This document shows positions 44,900 through 55,293 of a DNA stretch of 64,000 bases, in pieces. Source of the DNA: an uncultured Alistipes sp. (GTDB lineage Bacteria; Bacteroidota; Bacteroidia; Bacteroidales; Rikenellaceae); contig CASDSD010000037.1 in assembly GCA_949283205.1 (NCBI GenBank), forward strand, positions 186,001-250,000, read 5' to 3'. Positions within the stretch are counted from its first letter, which is position 1, and every line of letters starts with the position of its first letter. The notes beneath the pieces are model-generated. The model had not been told where the DNA came from. It ran no database searches and saw only the letters and a program-made list of their open reading frames with translations. The translations under genes and the position numbers were made by a program.

Positions 44900-46267
44900 T
44901 CATTCCAAAGCCGATGCCACTATGTCGGCGATCTCTATGCGCAGGCGGCCTACGCTGCCCGTGTCGTAGGGGTGGACCCTGTTTGCAAGCAGTATCACGG
45001 CGACACCTTCGTCGAGGTCCATCACTATCGAGGGCCCCGTGTAACCCGTATGGTTCACCGTGCGGTGGGGCGTGAAGAGGTCGCCGTTGCCCGAGGCATA
45101 TGGCGACTCGACATCCCACCCCAGGGCGCGCCCGAACTGCTCATATCCTTCGGGTGCGGTGAAGAAGGTCTCCACGGCGCGGCGTGAGAGTACGCGTACG
45201 CGCTCCTTTTCGCCCAGTTTGCCCGCAATGCCGTCGGCGGGGAAGGTGATCGTGCCTCCGTTCATCAGCATCGAGGCGATGACGGCCATATCCTCCGCCG
45301 TCGAGAAGAGACCGGCATTGCCCGACACGCCGCGGTTTACTATGCGCGCGGTGGGGTCGTGTACCTCGCCGCGCAGCAGTGTGCCGTCCTCCTGCACCTC
45401 GGTCGGGACGATCGGGGTGTCGGGCATGTACGGCCGCTCGGCATCGTCCAGTGCGTTGTACCATGTATTCTTGAGCCGCAGCGGGCGGAATATCTCGCGG
45501 GCGGCGTATCGGTCGAGCCGCTCTCCCGTCACCCGTTCGAGTAAGGCCTGCAGCGTGATGAAGTTCAGGCAACTGTATCGGAACTCCTCGCCCGGTTTGG
45601 AGAGGCGTGCCGCATCGTGCGCCAGATATGTCACCAGAGAGTCTCGATAGTTCAGCCTGACGGAATCGCCGTATTGTTCGTATCGTGCCAGAAACGACGG
45701 TACGTGAATCGCCGCAGGCAGGCCAGAGGTGTGGGTGAGCAGCTGCCTTACGGTGATGGGAACACGTTCGGGTTTGCGTTTCTGCCTGCGCTGCTCCTTG
45801 GGCGACAGCTCCTCCTCCCACGGTTCGAAGCCCGGGATGTAGCGCGAGACGTTATCGTCGAGCCTTACCAATCCATCCTCTACAAGCCGCATGAAGGCGA
45901 GCGTCGTGCCGAGGCATTTGCTTACCGAGGCCAGGTCGAAGACCGCATCTGCGGGCATGGCCACCGTATCGGCAATCAATTCGCCGGTGGCGGGGTCCTT
46001 GCCCGAGCATACCTGCATGTTGCCGTATGCCTTCAGGTAGAGTATCTCACCCATCGACTCTCGGTCGTCGGCGCGTTTGACCACGCACAATACGGCCCCC
46101 GGGGTCTCGCCCGCGGCGATGGCGCGCATGACGGCGCTGTCGGCCTTCTCCATGCGGGCGGTGTCGAAGCCCGTGCGGCGGTTGCAGCCCGCGCACAGCG
46201 CAACCCACAGAACCGCGGCCGCGACGATGATCGACAGAATGATTATCGCAGCTCGTTTCATCTTCAT
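44900..46267 (-). CDS. Serine hydrolase, class C beta-lactamase/esterase family
   Basis: A 455-residue protein with an N-terminal membrane or lipoprotein-like signal (hydrophobic to residue 25, then AGC). The beta-lactamase-type active site is seen: SVSK (SxxK), YSCLN (YxN) and HTGYTG (in place of KTG). These enzymes are often esterases or D-Ala peptidases with narrow roles in the envelope; antibiotic hydrolysis is not implied. It heads the unit with dnaE and trxA. The ATG at 46267 is chosen over an in-frame TTG two codons upstream; an ATG at 46261 is also possible. Confidence 0.85.
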   Translation of the reverse strand: MKMKRAAIIILSIIVAAAVLWVALCAGCNRRTGFDTARMEKADSAVMRAIAAGETPGAVLCVVKRADDRESMGEILYLKAYGNMQVCSGKDPATGELIADTVAMPADAVFDLASVSKCLGTTLAFMRLVEDGLVRLDDNVSRYIPGFEPWEEELSPKEQRRQKRKPERVPITVRQLLTHTSGLPAAIHVPSFLARYEQYGDSVRLNYRDSLVTYLAHDAARLSKPGEEFRYSCLNFITLQALLERVTGERLDRYAAREIFRPLRLKNTWYNALDDAERPYMPDTPIVPTEVQEDGTLLRGEVHDPTARIVNRGVSGNAGLFSTAEDMAVIASMLMNGGTITFPADGIAGKLGEKERVRVLSRRAVETFFTAPEGYEQFGRALGWDVESPYASGNGDLFTPHRTVNHTGYTGPSIVMDLDEGVAVILLANRVHPYDTGSVGRLRIEIADIVASALE

Positions 46268-46313
46268 TATCAATGATTTAATGCCGGAAATAACCCCTCT
46301 CCGGCCTCCATTG

Positions 46314-46321
46314 CAAATATA
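46314..46321 (-). promoter_or_regulatory. Predicted -7 element of the serine hydrolase-dnaE-trxA unit
   Basis: The minus strand reads TATATTTG, 46 bases upstream of the ATG at 46267. The -33 element is unclear. Confidence 0.55.
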
Positions 46322-46352
46322 CGGATAAAATAAATATTATTTTGGTTTGCAG

Positions 46353-46384
46353 ATTGTAAGTTTTCAACAAAATGGTTAACTTTG
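46353..46384 (+). promoter_or_regulatory. Predicted promoter of the DUF2007 gene
   Basis: ATTG (46353-46356), a 20-base spacer and TAACTTTG (46377-46384). It rules out start codons at 46372 and supports the ATG at 46408. Confidence 0.6.
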
Positions 46385-46407
46385 TTTTAAACCTAAAAAT
46401 CGGGGCT

Positions 46408-46626
46408 ATGGATGAGAGTAGTCTGGTCGTGATCAAGGAATATGATTCGATCAATGAGGCGGAATGGGACAAGTCGCTGCTTGACGGCGCCGGCATCTAT
46501 TCTATGATACGCAACGAAATCATGTCGGCGGTATATCCCATAGGCGTCATGCCGGCTCAGCTGGTGGTCCGTTCCGAGGATCGGAAACGGGCAATGGAGG
46601 TGCTGGATGCCTATAGCGAAGGGTGA
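46408..46626 (+). CDS. DUF2007-family putative signal transducing protein
   Basis: A 72-residue protein, about the length of the DUF2007 family. It has the pattern 'E...ea.....L...gI......e' (KEYDSINEAEWDKSLLDGAGIYSMIRNE) and a final LVVRSEDRKRAMEVLD. DUF2007 has a GlnB-like ferredoxin fold and no firm function. It has its own promoter and ends 1 bp before the convergent aroE stop. Confidence 0.8.
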   Translation: MDESSLVVIKEYDSINEAEWDKSLLDGAGIYSMIRNEIMSAVYPIGVMPAQLVVRSEDRKRAMEVLDAYSEG

Positions 46627-46627
46627 C

Positions 46628-47365
46628 CTATGCGTTCCAGATATCCCACGCGGCTTCGGCTTGAGCATACAACATGCGCAGACCGGTGAGGGTACGTGCG
46701 CCGCGTTCGGCGCCGCGCCGCGCGAAGAGTGTCTGCTCCGGGTTGTATACCAGGTCGAAGAGATAGTGCGCCGGAGTCAACAGGGCGTAGGGTATCTGCG
46801 GGGCCTCGTCGACATGCGGGTACATGCCCACGGGCGAGGTGTTTATTATGAGGTGGTGCGATTCCGTCACCGCCGGATCAATGTCGTCGTATGTGAAATT
46901 TCCTTTGGCCGGGTCGCGTGAGACGATCGAGAAGGGTATGTCGCGCTGTGCCAGCACGTACTGTACGGCCTGCGACGCTCCGCCCGTGCCGAGAATCAGA
47001 GCGGCGTCCACGGCGGCGCTCCCGAGCAGTTCGTCGAGTGAGACGCGTATCCCAGCTATGTCGGTGTTGTAGCCCGTAAGGCGGCCGTCGGCGATCTTCA
47101 CGCAGTTTACGGCGCCGATGGCGCGCGCCTCGGCATCGAGGGCGTCGAGGTAGGGTATGATCTGCTGTTTGTAGGGTATCGTCACGTTAAATCCCGCAAG
47201 CGACGGCGTATCGCGGATCAACTCTTTCACGCAGCCGATCTCGGGCAACTCGAACAGGTCGTATGAATACTCCTTGTCGAGCCCTTCGCGGCGGAACTTC
47301 TCGGTGAAGTATTTTGCCGAAAAAGAGTGAGCGAGCGTGCGCCCTATGAGTCCGTATCGTTTCAT
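46628..47365 (-). CDS. aroE: Shikimate dehydrogenase
   Basis: A 245-residue enzyme. The substrate-binding LAHSFSAKYF, the catalytic Lys in FNVTIPYKQ, GYNTDIAG, and the NADP loop LGTGGASQAV are present. It reduces 3-dehydroshikimate to shikimate in aromatic amino-acid synthesis. The ATG at 47365 starts the family N-terminus (KRYGLIG) and lies 4 bp after the DedA-like stop, so the two genes are coupled. Length is a little below the usual 260-275. Confidence 0.93.
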   Translation of the reverse strand: MKRYGLIGRTLAHSFSAKYFTEKFRREGLDKEYSYDLFELPEIGCVKELIRDTPSLAGFNVTIPYKQQIIPYLDALDAEARAIGAVNCVKIADGRLTGYNTDIAGIRVSLDELLGSAAVDAALILGTGGASQAVQYVLAQRDIPFSIVSRDPAKGNFTYDDIDPAVTESHHLIINTSPVGMYPHVDEAPQIPYALLTPAHYLFDLVYNPEQTLFARRGAERGARTLTGLRMLYAQAEAAWDIWNA

Positions 47366-47369
47366 GGCA

Positions 47370-47978
47370 TCAGAGTACTTTGGCCACAAGGAAGAACGAG
47401 CCGACGAGCAGCACCGTGAAGGCTATGGCCAGCAGGTTGAAATACTTGTCGATAAAGCCCTTGATCGGAGAGCCGAAACGCCATATGAGCCATGCGATAA
47501 GGAAGAAACGCATGCCGCGTGCGATAACCGACGCCACGAGGAACATGGCGAAATTGATATGGAACAGGCCTCCGCTTATGGTGAAGAGCTTGTACGGCAG
47601 CGGCGTGAAGCCTGCCGTGAAGACGATCCAGAAGTTGTATTTGTCATAGAGGGCCCCCACTTCGAGGAAGCTCTCCATCGAGAAGACGTGGTTGAAGAAG
47701 AAATTGGCCAGGGCGGTATACTCTCCGGCGCTGTTCTGCCACAGGAAGAATCCTATGCCGTATCCCAACATGGCGCCGAGAACCGATCCCGTGAGGCATA
47801 TGGCGGCATATCGCATCGAGCGGGCGGGAATGCCGAGACACAGGGCTATGAGGAGAACGTCGGGCGGGATGGGGAAGAAACTCGATTCGACGAATGCGAA
47901 ACAGAATAGGGCCAAAGCCCCCCAGCGTGAGTTGCCCCATGAGAGCATCCAGTCGTACAGGCGTTTTATTATGTTCAT
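47370..47978 (-). CDS. DedA/VTT-domain membrane protein (YqaA-like)
   Basis: A 202-residue inner-membrane protein with the SNARE-associated (VTT) fold: FVESSFFPIPPDVLLIALCL near the start, GSVLGAMLGYGIGFFLW, and AGFTPLPYKLFTISGGLF. The charged and proline residues of these loops are conserved in DedA proteins, which some work links to lipid scrambling such as of undecaprenyl phosphate. A start at 47978 is preferred to a TTG six codons upstream. Confidence 0.85.
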   Translation of the reverse strand: MNIIKRLYDWMLSWGNSRWGALALFCFAFVESSFFPIPPDVLLIALCLGIPARSMRYAAICLTGSVLGAMLGYGIGFFLWQNSAGEYTALANFFFNHVFSMESFLEVGALYDKYNFWIVFTAGFTPLPYKLFTISGGLFHINFAMFLVASVIARGMRFFLIAWLIWRFGSPIKGFIDKYFNLLAIAFTVLLVGSFFLVAKVL

Positions 47979-48036
47979 GTCTACTTGCTTTTCCAATTAT
48001 CGTGCTTGTCCGAATCCGGTCGCAAATATATTTAAT

Positions 48037-49062
48037 TTAACGGTATTTTTCAACTATTCCGCCGCCTATTACCCTGTTGCCGCGGTAAAACACGACGGGC
48101 TGCCCGGCGGCGGGCGCCCATGCCGGAGAGTCGAGGTCGATGCGTATGCGGCCGTTCGGCAAACAGGTGCAACGTGCGAATCCCTGCGGGTTGCGCCCGA
48201 TGCCGCGGATCACGGCTTCGACATCGTTCGACGTGAGCAACTCCTCCATGTCGACGATGTTGCATGATCCCGCCTCAAGCGTCGTGTAATACAGCCGGGA
48301 CTCTTCTCCGACGGTTATCGTGTTGCTGCGGGCGTCGATGGCGACGATGCATCTCCCGTCGGCCGGTATGTCGAGGCCGCGTTTCTGCCCGATCGTATAG
48401 AATGCCGTGCCGTCGTGCCGGCCTATGATGTTGCCGTCGGTGTCGACTATATTCCCCTGTCGCAGGGTGTCGGGCCGGTGTGCGGAGATGTATTGTCTGC
48501 AGGAAGTACCCTTCAGGAAACAGATGCCCATGCTTTCGCGTCTTTGCGCGGATCCCTTCATGAGGTCCGATTTGAAGAGATGTCCCATCGGAGTGACGAT
48601 TCGCTCCAATGTGGATTGCGGCAGCCCCCACAGGTAGTAGGACTGGTCCTTCGAGCGGTCGTCGGCACGTGCCGCATATGTGCGGCCGTTGTATCGTTCC
48701 GTATTGAAATAATGCCCTGTGGCAATGGCGCGTATGCCCATCCGGTCGGCCTCGGCGACCAGCGACGGCCATTTTATCGCCGCATTGCACAGCGTACACG
48801 GCGCGGGTGTCCGTCCGCAGGCATATTCCGAGAGGAAATATTCGGTGATGGCGCCGAACCGTGCGCTTACATCCTTCACGACAAGTGGTATGCCCGCTTC
48901 GGCGGCGCGCTGGCGCGCCTGATCCGTAACGCTCCGATCTTGCGTCATGTCGAGCGTAAGGGCAGTAACATCCCAACCCTCATGCTCAAGACGAACGGCA
49001 GCGGCACAACTGTCTATGCCGCCGCTGAATCCGAGTATGATCTTCTCGCCGCGATGTTTCAC
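48037..49062 (-). CDS. mnmA: tRNA-specific 2-thiouridylase MnmA
   Basis: A 341-residue enzyme that thiolates U34 of tRNA. The PP-loop ILGFSGGIDSCAA, the first catalytic Cys in PCTLCNAAIKWP, the second in MGICFLKG, and a TGHYF motif are present. SGGIDS replaces the common SGGVDS, and the protein is slightly short, so this may be one of the MnmA paralogues that Bacteroidota carry. The start is a GTG at 49062; no in-frame ATG was found nearby. The 123-bp gap to the PUR gene holds nothing obvious. Confidence 0.88.
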   Translation of the reverse strand: MKHRGEKIILGFSGGIDSCAAAVRLEHEGWDVTALTLDMTQDRSVTDQARQRAAEAGIPLVVKDVSARFGAITEYFLSEYACGRTPAPCTLCNAAIKWPSLVAEADRMGIRAIATGHYFNTERYNGRTYAARADDRSKDQSYYLWGLPQSTLERIVTPMGHLFKSDLMKGSAQRRESMGICFLKGTSCRQYISAHRPDTLRQGNIVDTDGNIIGRHDGTAFYTIGQKRGLDIPADGRCIVAIDARSNTITVGEESRLYYTTLEAGSCNIVDMEELLTSNDVEAVIRGIGRNPQGFARCTCLPNGRIRIDLDSPAWAPAAGQPVVFYRGNRVIGGGIVEKYR

Positions 49063-49185
49063 TGCCAGGCGGTGATTGTGGTGGAAGGGGAGGGCGTACG
49101 GTCGTCGCCCGAAGATTGCGATGAAGTGTGGCGGTGCGGTTCCGTTGCTGCGCTGCGCAGGAGTCGTCCCCGGTATGCCGTGGCG

Positions 49186-49485
49186 TCAACGCTCGCCATC
49201 CTCATGCTCCATATTGCGCTTGACGAACTCCATCGCATCGCTGAACCCCTTTGCGAACTTCTCGAAATCCTCCTGATAGAGGAAAATCTTGTTGCGTTCG
49301 TTTTCGGTGCCGTTGTCGGTGATTTTCTTGCGCAGCTCGGTTATGGTCATGAAGTAGTCGTTGTTGCGCGTAGCCTTTACGTCAAGGAAATAGGTTCGGT
49401 GACCGGCCTTGATCATCTTTGAGAAAATTGACTCTCCGAAATTGTCGGACGTATGTTGTGAGCCGGATACAGATTCTATAGCCAT
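49186..49485 (-). CDS. PUR-alpha-like nucleic acid-binding protein (DUF3276)
   Basis: A 99-residue protein with a single PUR repeat: IFSKMIKAGHRTYFLDVKAT, followed by YFMTITELRKK and KIFLYQEDFEKFAKGFSDAME. Such short PUR proteins occur in Bacteroidota and spirochaetes and bind single-stranded DNA or RNA as dimers. A regulatory role is possible. The ATG at 49485 is preferred because it lies just after a strong promoter. Confidence 0.88.
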   Translation of the reverse strand: MAIESVSGSQHTSDNFGESIFSKMIKAGHRTYFLDVKATRNNDYFMTITELRKKITDNGTENERNKIFLYQEDFEKFAKGFSDAMEFVKRNMEHEDGER

Positions 49486-49512
49486 AATGGAAAAAAAGGT
49501 TGATCCAAAAAC

Positions 49513-49544
49513 CAAAATTATATAAAATTTTCCTTATTGTCAAA
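49513..49544 (-). promoter_or_regulatory. Promoter of the PUR-domain gene
   Basis: Minus strand: TTTG (49544-49541), 20-base spacer, TAATTTTG (49520-49513). Both elements match the consensus. Confidence 0.78.
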
Positions 49545-49556
49545 TAATAATTGCAT

Positions 49557-51149
49557 TTATTGCCGTGCCAGTACAGGGATACCGGTATCTTCCCAATTGT
49601 CCAAAATTTCCTTCGCCCGCATAAAATATTCATTCTCACGCGGGTTGATGTACCGGTAGAATTCAGTTACCGTATATAACCGTTGTGCGACAAGGGCCGT
49701 GAGCTGTGTCGTGATAAGGCTTTTCGAGGCTGCAAACTGCTCCTCGTTGGGCTCCACGCCCTTCTTGCGGGCCGTTTCGACCAGCATCCGCAGCTCGTCG
49801 TCCGTGAAGGAGAAGCCCCTCTCGAAGGAGTCGAAATCGGGATAGTCCCGCTCGAGGCGCGTGCGGTTGTCGTCCATATATGTCATGATGAAGTCGTTGT
49901 ATACGCCTTTGGCGACGATGTCCACCATGTAGTCGGTGATCTGCGAGGTGTCGGGTTCGACGATGACATCGGGCGTAATGCCGCCGCCGCCGAGAACCTT
50001 GCGATGCGACCGCAGCGTTTCGTATACGGGCTGCGCCGTCGTATCCGCCCTGACGCTGTCGGCACCCGTCAGACGTCCGATATGCGCCTCGTAGTACTCC
50101 TGTTTGTGCCCTTTCTCGTATGGCCGCTGAATGACACGCCCCGAGGGCGTGTGGTAGCGTGCCACGGTGATCCTTACGGCGGAGCCGTCGCCAAGAGGTA
50201 TCTGACGCTGTACGAGCCCCTTGCCGAAACTGCTGCGGCCGACAATGACGGCGCGGTCCCAATCCTGCAGTGCGCCGGCGACGATCTCGCTGGCCGACGC
50301 CGAGTTCTCGTTTATCAGCACCACGACATTCCCGTCGAAGAGTCCTCCGTCCCTGGCCATATATCGTTGCGGTGCAATGGTGCGCCCCTCGGTGGATACC
50401 ACGACGGCCCCCTCGGGCAGGAAGAATCCTGCCATCTCGATGGCGGCGTCGAGCATCCCGCCGCCGTTGCCGCTCAAGTCGAGAATGAGCGACTCTATGC
50501 CCTGCAGTTTCCCGAATGCCTCGCGGAACTCGCGCATGGTGGTGCGTCCGAAACGGTTTACCTTGATATATCCGGTCTTTTCATCTACACGGTATGCCGC
50601 GTCGATGGTGTTGAGCGGTATGTTGTCTCGCGTGATGGTGAAGTGCATCACCTCGGGCGTGCCGCGACGCGCCACCCCGATCTCCACAACGCTGCCGCGC
50701 GGGCCGCGCAGCAGCGACGGCACCTCGCTGCGCTTGATACCCACTACGTTGCGGCCGTCCACCTCCACTATGCGGTCGTTGGGTTGCAACCCGACGGTTT
50801 CGGCAGGGCCCTTGACGACGGTGTTGACGACGATGATCGAATCGTTGTGTATGTTGTACTCGATGCCTATGCCGCTGAACTCGCCGTCGAACGACTCGTT
50901 CTGGCTGCGCATCTCCTCCTTGTCGAGGTATACCGAGTGCGGGTCGAGATCCTCGAGCATGCTCCGTATGGCATCCTCGACCAGCGGCTCCATATCCACC
51001 TCGTCTACATACGTGGCATCGAGATAGCTGTAGAACCTGTTTAGCTTCTGCAGTTGTTCGAACGCCTTGCCGTCACGTTGCTGGGCTTCGGCCGCCAGCG
51101 GCGCGGCGACCGACAGCACAAGAAGCAATATGTATGATATGCCTTTCAT
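49557..51149 (-). CDS. S41-family C-terminal processing peptidase
   Basis: A 530-residue exported protease with signal peptide (about 1-21). It has an N-terminal helical part, a PDZ domain (GIGIEYNIHNDSIIVVNTVVKGPAE-type segment through RGPRGS), and the S41 core: DLSGNGGGMLDAAIEM, NENSASASEIVAGALQD with the catalytic Ser, and GRSSFGKGLVQ with the Lys. It cuts protein C-termini in the periplasm. An AGAGAG stretch six bases before the ATG at 51149 favours that start over the ATG at 51155. It follows hisS by 114 bp. Confidence 0.92.
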   Translation of the reverse strand: MKGISYILLLVLSVAAPLAAEAQQRDGKAFEQLQKLNRFYSYLDATYVDEVDMEPLVEDAIRSMLEDLDPHSVYLDKEEMRSQNESFDGEFSGIGIEYNIHNDSIIVVNTVVKGPAETVGLQPNDRIVEVDGRNVVGIKRSEVPSLLRGPRGSVVEIGVARRGTPEVMHFTITRDNIPLNTIDAAYRVDEKTGYIKVNRFGRTTMREFREAFGKLQGIESLILDLSGNGGGMLDAAIEMAGFFLPEGAVVVSTEGRTIAPQRYMARDGGLFDGNVVVLINENSASASEIVAGALQDWDRAVIVGRSSFGKGLVQRQIPLGDGSAVRITVARYHTPSGRVIQRPYEKGHKQEYYEAHIGRLTGADSVRADTTAQPVYETLRSHRKVLGGGGITPDVIVEPDTSQITDYMVDIVAKGVYNDFIMTYMDDNRTRLERDYPDFDSFERGFSFTDDELRMLVETARKKGVEPNEEQFAASKSLITTQLTALVAQRLYTVTEFYRYINPRENEYFMRAKEILDNWEDTGIPVLARQ

Positions 51150-51263
51150 ATTCATCTCTCTATATGGTTGCGCCGGCGGGCAGGGGCCGCGCCGGCGCAT
51201 ATTCGTTTTATCTTCTGCGGCTGTCGTGACGTCATGCGGGCGGCATGCCCCTCCCCGCGACGG

Positions 51264-52610
51264 CTATGCCAGCGTGTCGCATACCGAGCCGAAGGGGACC
51301 GTCTTCTGCTCGCCCGTACGCATGTTCTTCACGGTGGCTTCGCCGTGTTCGAGCTCGTTGCTGCCGATAATCACCACATAAGGTATTGAGCGGCGGTTGG
51401 CATACTCCATCTGCTTCTTCATCTTCGCGGCCTCGGGATATATCTCCGTTGCGACGCCGCGGTCGCGCATCGTGCGCATTATGCGCATGGCGGCCATGCG
51501 TTCCTGCTCGCCGAGGTTTACGAAGAGCACCTTGGTCGAGAAGTCAACCTCCTCGGGGAAGAGATTCAGGCCCGTCATGACGTCGTATATGCGGTCGGCG
51601 CCGAACGAGATGCCCACGCCCGATGTGTCGGGCATGCCGAAGATACCCGTAAGGTCGTCGTAGCGGCCGCCGCCGCAGATCGACCCGATGGCGTAATCCA
51701 TCGCCTTGACCTCGAATATGGCGCCCGTGTAGTAGTTCAAACCGCGTGCCAGCGAGAGGTCGAGCTCGATGGGCAGGGCGATGCCCAGGGCCTCGACGTA
51801 ACCGAATATCTCCTCCATTTCGGCGATACCCCTGAGACCTGTTTCCGAACATGAGATAACGCCGCGCAGCTTGTTGAGCTTCCCGCTGTTCGAGCCGCTC
51901 AGCTCGAGTATCGGTTGCAGGCGGTCTATGGCCTCCTGCCCCAAACCTCGCTCCGAAAGCTCGGCGCGGACGTTGTCGATGCCTATCTTCTCGAGCTTGT
52001 CGATGGCAACCGTTATGTCCATCATCTTGTCGGCGTGGCCTATGGCTTCGGCTATGCCGTAGAGGATCTTGCGGTTGTTCATCTTGAGCGTTACGTTAAT
52101 TCCCAGCTTGCCGAAGACCCGCTCCACGATCTCGATAAGCTCCACCTCGTTCAGGAGCGACCGCGACCCTATGACATCCACGTCACACTGGTAGAACTCG
52201 CGGTAGCGGCCCTTCTGCGGGCGGTCGGCACGCCATACCGGCTGTATCTGGTAACGCTTGAATGGAAGCACTATTTCTCCCTGGTGCTGAACGATATAGC
52301 GGGCGAACGGCACCGTCAGGTCATAACGCAGCCCCTTCTCGCATATCTTCGAGGCGTTGCGCACCTGCTCGTTGTCGAGGCCGGCGGCGTAGTCGCCCGA
52401 GTTGAGTATCTTGAAGAGGAGCTTGTCTCCCTCGTCGCCGTACTTGCCGAGCAGCGTCGAGAGGTTCTCCATGGCGGGCGTCTCGAGCGGCGCGAAGCCG
52501 TAGGTGCGGAAGACGCTCTTTATGGTCTCGAATATGTATGTGCGGCGCATCATCTCGGCGGGCGAGAAGTCGCGCGTACCCTTGGGAATGCTTGGTTTCT
52601 GAATAGCCAT
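51264..52610 (-). CDS. hisS: Histidyl-tRNA synthetase
   Basis: A 448-residue class II synthetase of the usual length. Motif 1 region [12 protein letters not shown], motif 2 ([23 protein letters not shown]), the His A motif [13 protein letters not shown] and motif 3 ([11 protein letters not shown]) are all seen, with an anticodon-binding domain at the C-terminus. It charges tRNA-His. It follows ettA by 67 bp on the same strand. Confidence 0.96.
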   Translation of the reverse strand: MAIQKPSIPKGTRDFSPAEMMRRTYIFETIKSVFRTYGFAPLETPAMENLSTLLGKYGDEGDKLLFKILNSGDYAAGLDNEQVRNASKICEKGLRYDLTVPFARYIVQHQGEIVLPFKRYQIQPVWRADRPQKGRYREFYQCDVDVIGSRSLLNEVELIEIVERVFGKLGINVTLKMNNRKILYGIAEAIGHADKMMDITVAIDKLEKIGIDNVRAELSERGLGQEAIDRLQPILELSGSNSGKLNKLRGVISCSETGLRGIAEMEEIFGYVEALGIALPIELDLSLARGLNYYTGAIFEVKAMDYAIGSICGGGRYDDLTGIFGMPDTSGVGISFGADRIYDVMTGLNLFPEEVDFSTKVLFVNLGEQERMAAMRIMRTMRDRGVATEIYPEAAKMKKQMEYANRRSIPYVVIIGSNELEHGEATVKNMRTGEQKTVPFGSVCDTLA

Positions 52611-52677
52611 TTTTGTGGTGTTATTTGTTCGCCGCGTCCGGCGGCATTATATTTCCAGAATTTGTCCCGTAAGCCGG

Positions 52678-54351
<1,674 letters not shown>

Positions 54352-54387
54352 GCTGTGTCTGCTTTTATTGATTTTCGATAATTACGG

Positions 54388-54395
54388 CAAAAATA
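54388..54395 (-). promoter_or_regulatory. Predicted -7 element of ettA
   Basis: The minus strand reads TATTTTTG, about 36 bases upstream of the ettA ATG. A weak TTGG lies 20 bases further up. Confidence 0.55.
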
Positions 54396-54538
54396 CAAAA
54401 CTAAATCCGTTTCGCCAATATTCGTTGCGAATTTGCGCTCTGCGGCCGCACGGCGTACGGCGTCAAGGTCTGGTTTGGGGAGTTTTATGTCCGTTATAAG
54501 CAATGTCGATGGAGCGATAAAATAATCCGATCGAAAAG

Positions 54539-54571
54539 TTTGATCTTTAGCAGAAATTTTGCATACATTTG
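54539..54571 (+). promoter_or_regulatory. Rubrerythrin gene promoter
   Basis: TTTG (54539-54542), a 21-base spacer and TACATTTG (54564-54571). The ATG follows at 54629. The 54396-54538 stretch holds no gene. Confidence 0.7.
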
Positions 54572-54628
54572 CCGTAACGGAACGTAAAAACGGAAACTAT
54601 TCTTTAACAAGCATAAAACGTGACAGCT

Positions 54629-55204
54629 ATGAAAAGCATCAAAGGAACAATGACCGAGCAGAACCTGCTCAAGTCGTTCGCCGGCGAGAGCCAGGCGCGC
54701 AACCGTTACACCTATTTCGCCAGCGTGGCCAAGAAGGAGGGCTACGAGCAGATCGCAGGGGTATTCCTCGAGACTGCCGAGCAGGAGAAGGAGCACGCAA
54801 AGCGTTTCTTCAAGTACCTCGAGGGCGGCCCGCTCACCATCACGGCGTCGTACCCCGCAGGCATCATCGGCACCACGACCGAGAACCTTCTGGCGGCAGC
54901 CGAGGGCGAACATGAGGAGTGGGACGTACTCTATGCCGAGTTCGGAGACGTGGCCGAGAAGGAGGGCTTCGACGAGATAGCCAACACCTTCCGCCAGATT
55001 GCCAAGGTGGAGGCCGAGCATGAGAAGCGTTACCTCAAGCTGCTGAGCCGCATCACCGACGGCAACTTCTTCGTGCGCGACAACGAGATCTGGTGGCAGT
55101 GCCGCAACTGCGGTTACGTACTCAAGGCCAAGGAGGCTCCTCTCAAGTGCCCTGCATGCGCCCATCCGCAGTCATATTTCGAGCCCAAGAAGGAGAACTA
55201 TTGA
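54629..55204 (+). CDS. rbr: Rubrerythrin
   Basis: A 191-residue protein. The N-terminal di-iron four-helix domain has GESQARNRY, EQEKEHAKRF, AAEGEHEEWD and KVEAEHEKRY, giving the Glu and His ligands. The C-terminal rubredoxin-like domain has two Cys pairs (CRNCGY and CPACAH). It reduces hydrogen peroxide to water in anaerobes, in the cytosol. The start at 54629 is preferred to a GTG nine bases upstream. Single-gene unit with its own promoter and terminator. Confidence 0.96.
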   Translation: MKSIKGTMTEQNLLKSFAGESQARNRYTYFASVAKKEGYEQIAGVFLETAEQEKEHAKRFFKYLEGGPLTITASYPAGIIGTTTENLLAAAEGEHEEWDVLYAEFGDVAEKEGFDEIANTFRQIAKVEAEHEKRYLKLLSRITDGNFFVRDNEIWWQCRNCGYVLKAKEAPLKCPACAHPQSYFEPKKENY

Positions 55205-55228
55205 TAGCCTTCGCCCGAACAAAATGCA

Positions 55229-55260
55229 GGAGCCGCACCCGTGGGGTGCGGCTCCTTGTT
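55229..55260 (+). terminator. Terminator of the rubrerythrin gene
   Basis: GGAGCCGCACCC (55229-55240) pairs perfectly with GGGTGCGGCTCC (55244-55255), followed by TTGTTTG. Confidence 0.88.
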
Positions 55261-55293
55261 TGATGTGATGTGTTGTGCGATTTGCGTGGCGAA

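Noticed and set aside
44900..46267. Antibiotic-resistance beta-lactamase
   Set aside because: The protein has SxxK and YxN motifs but an HTG-type third box and a long N-terminus, as in esterase or peptidase members of the family; no resistance can be inferred.
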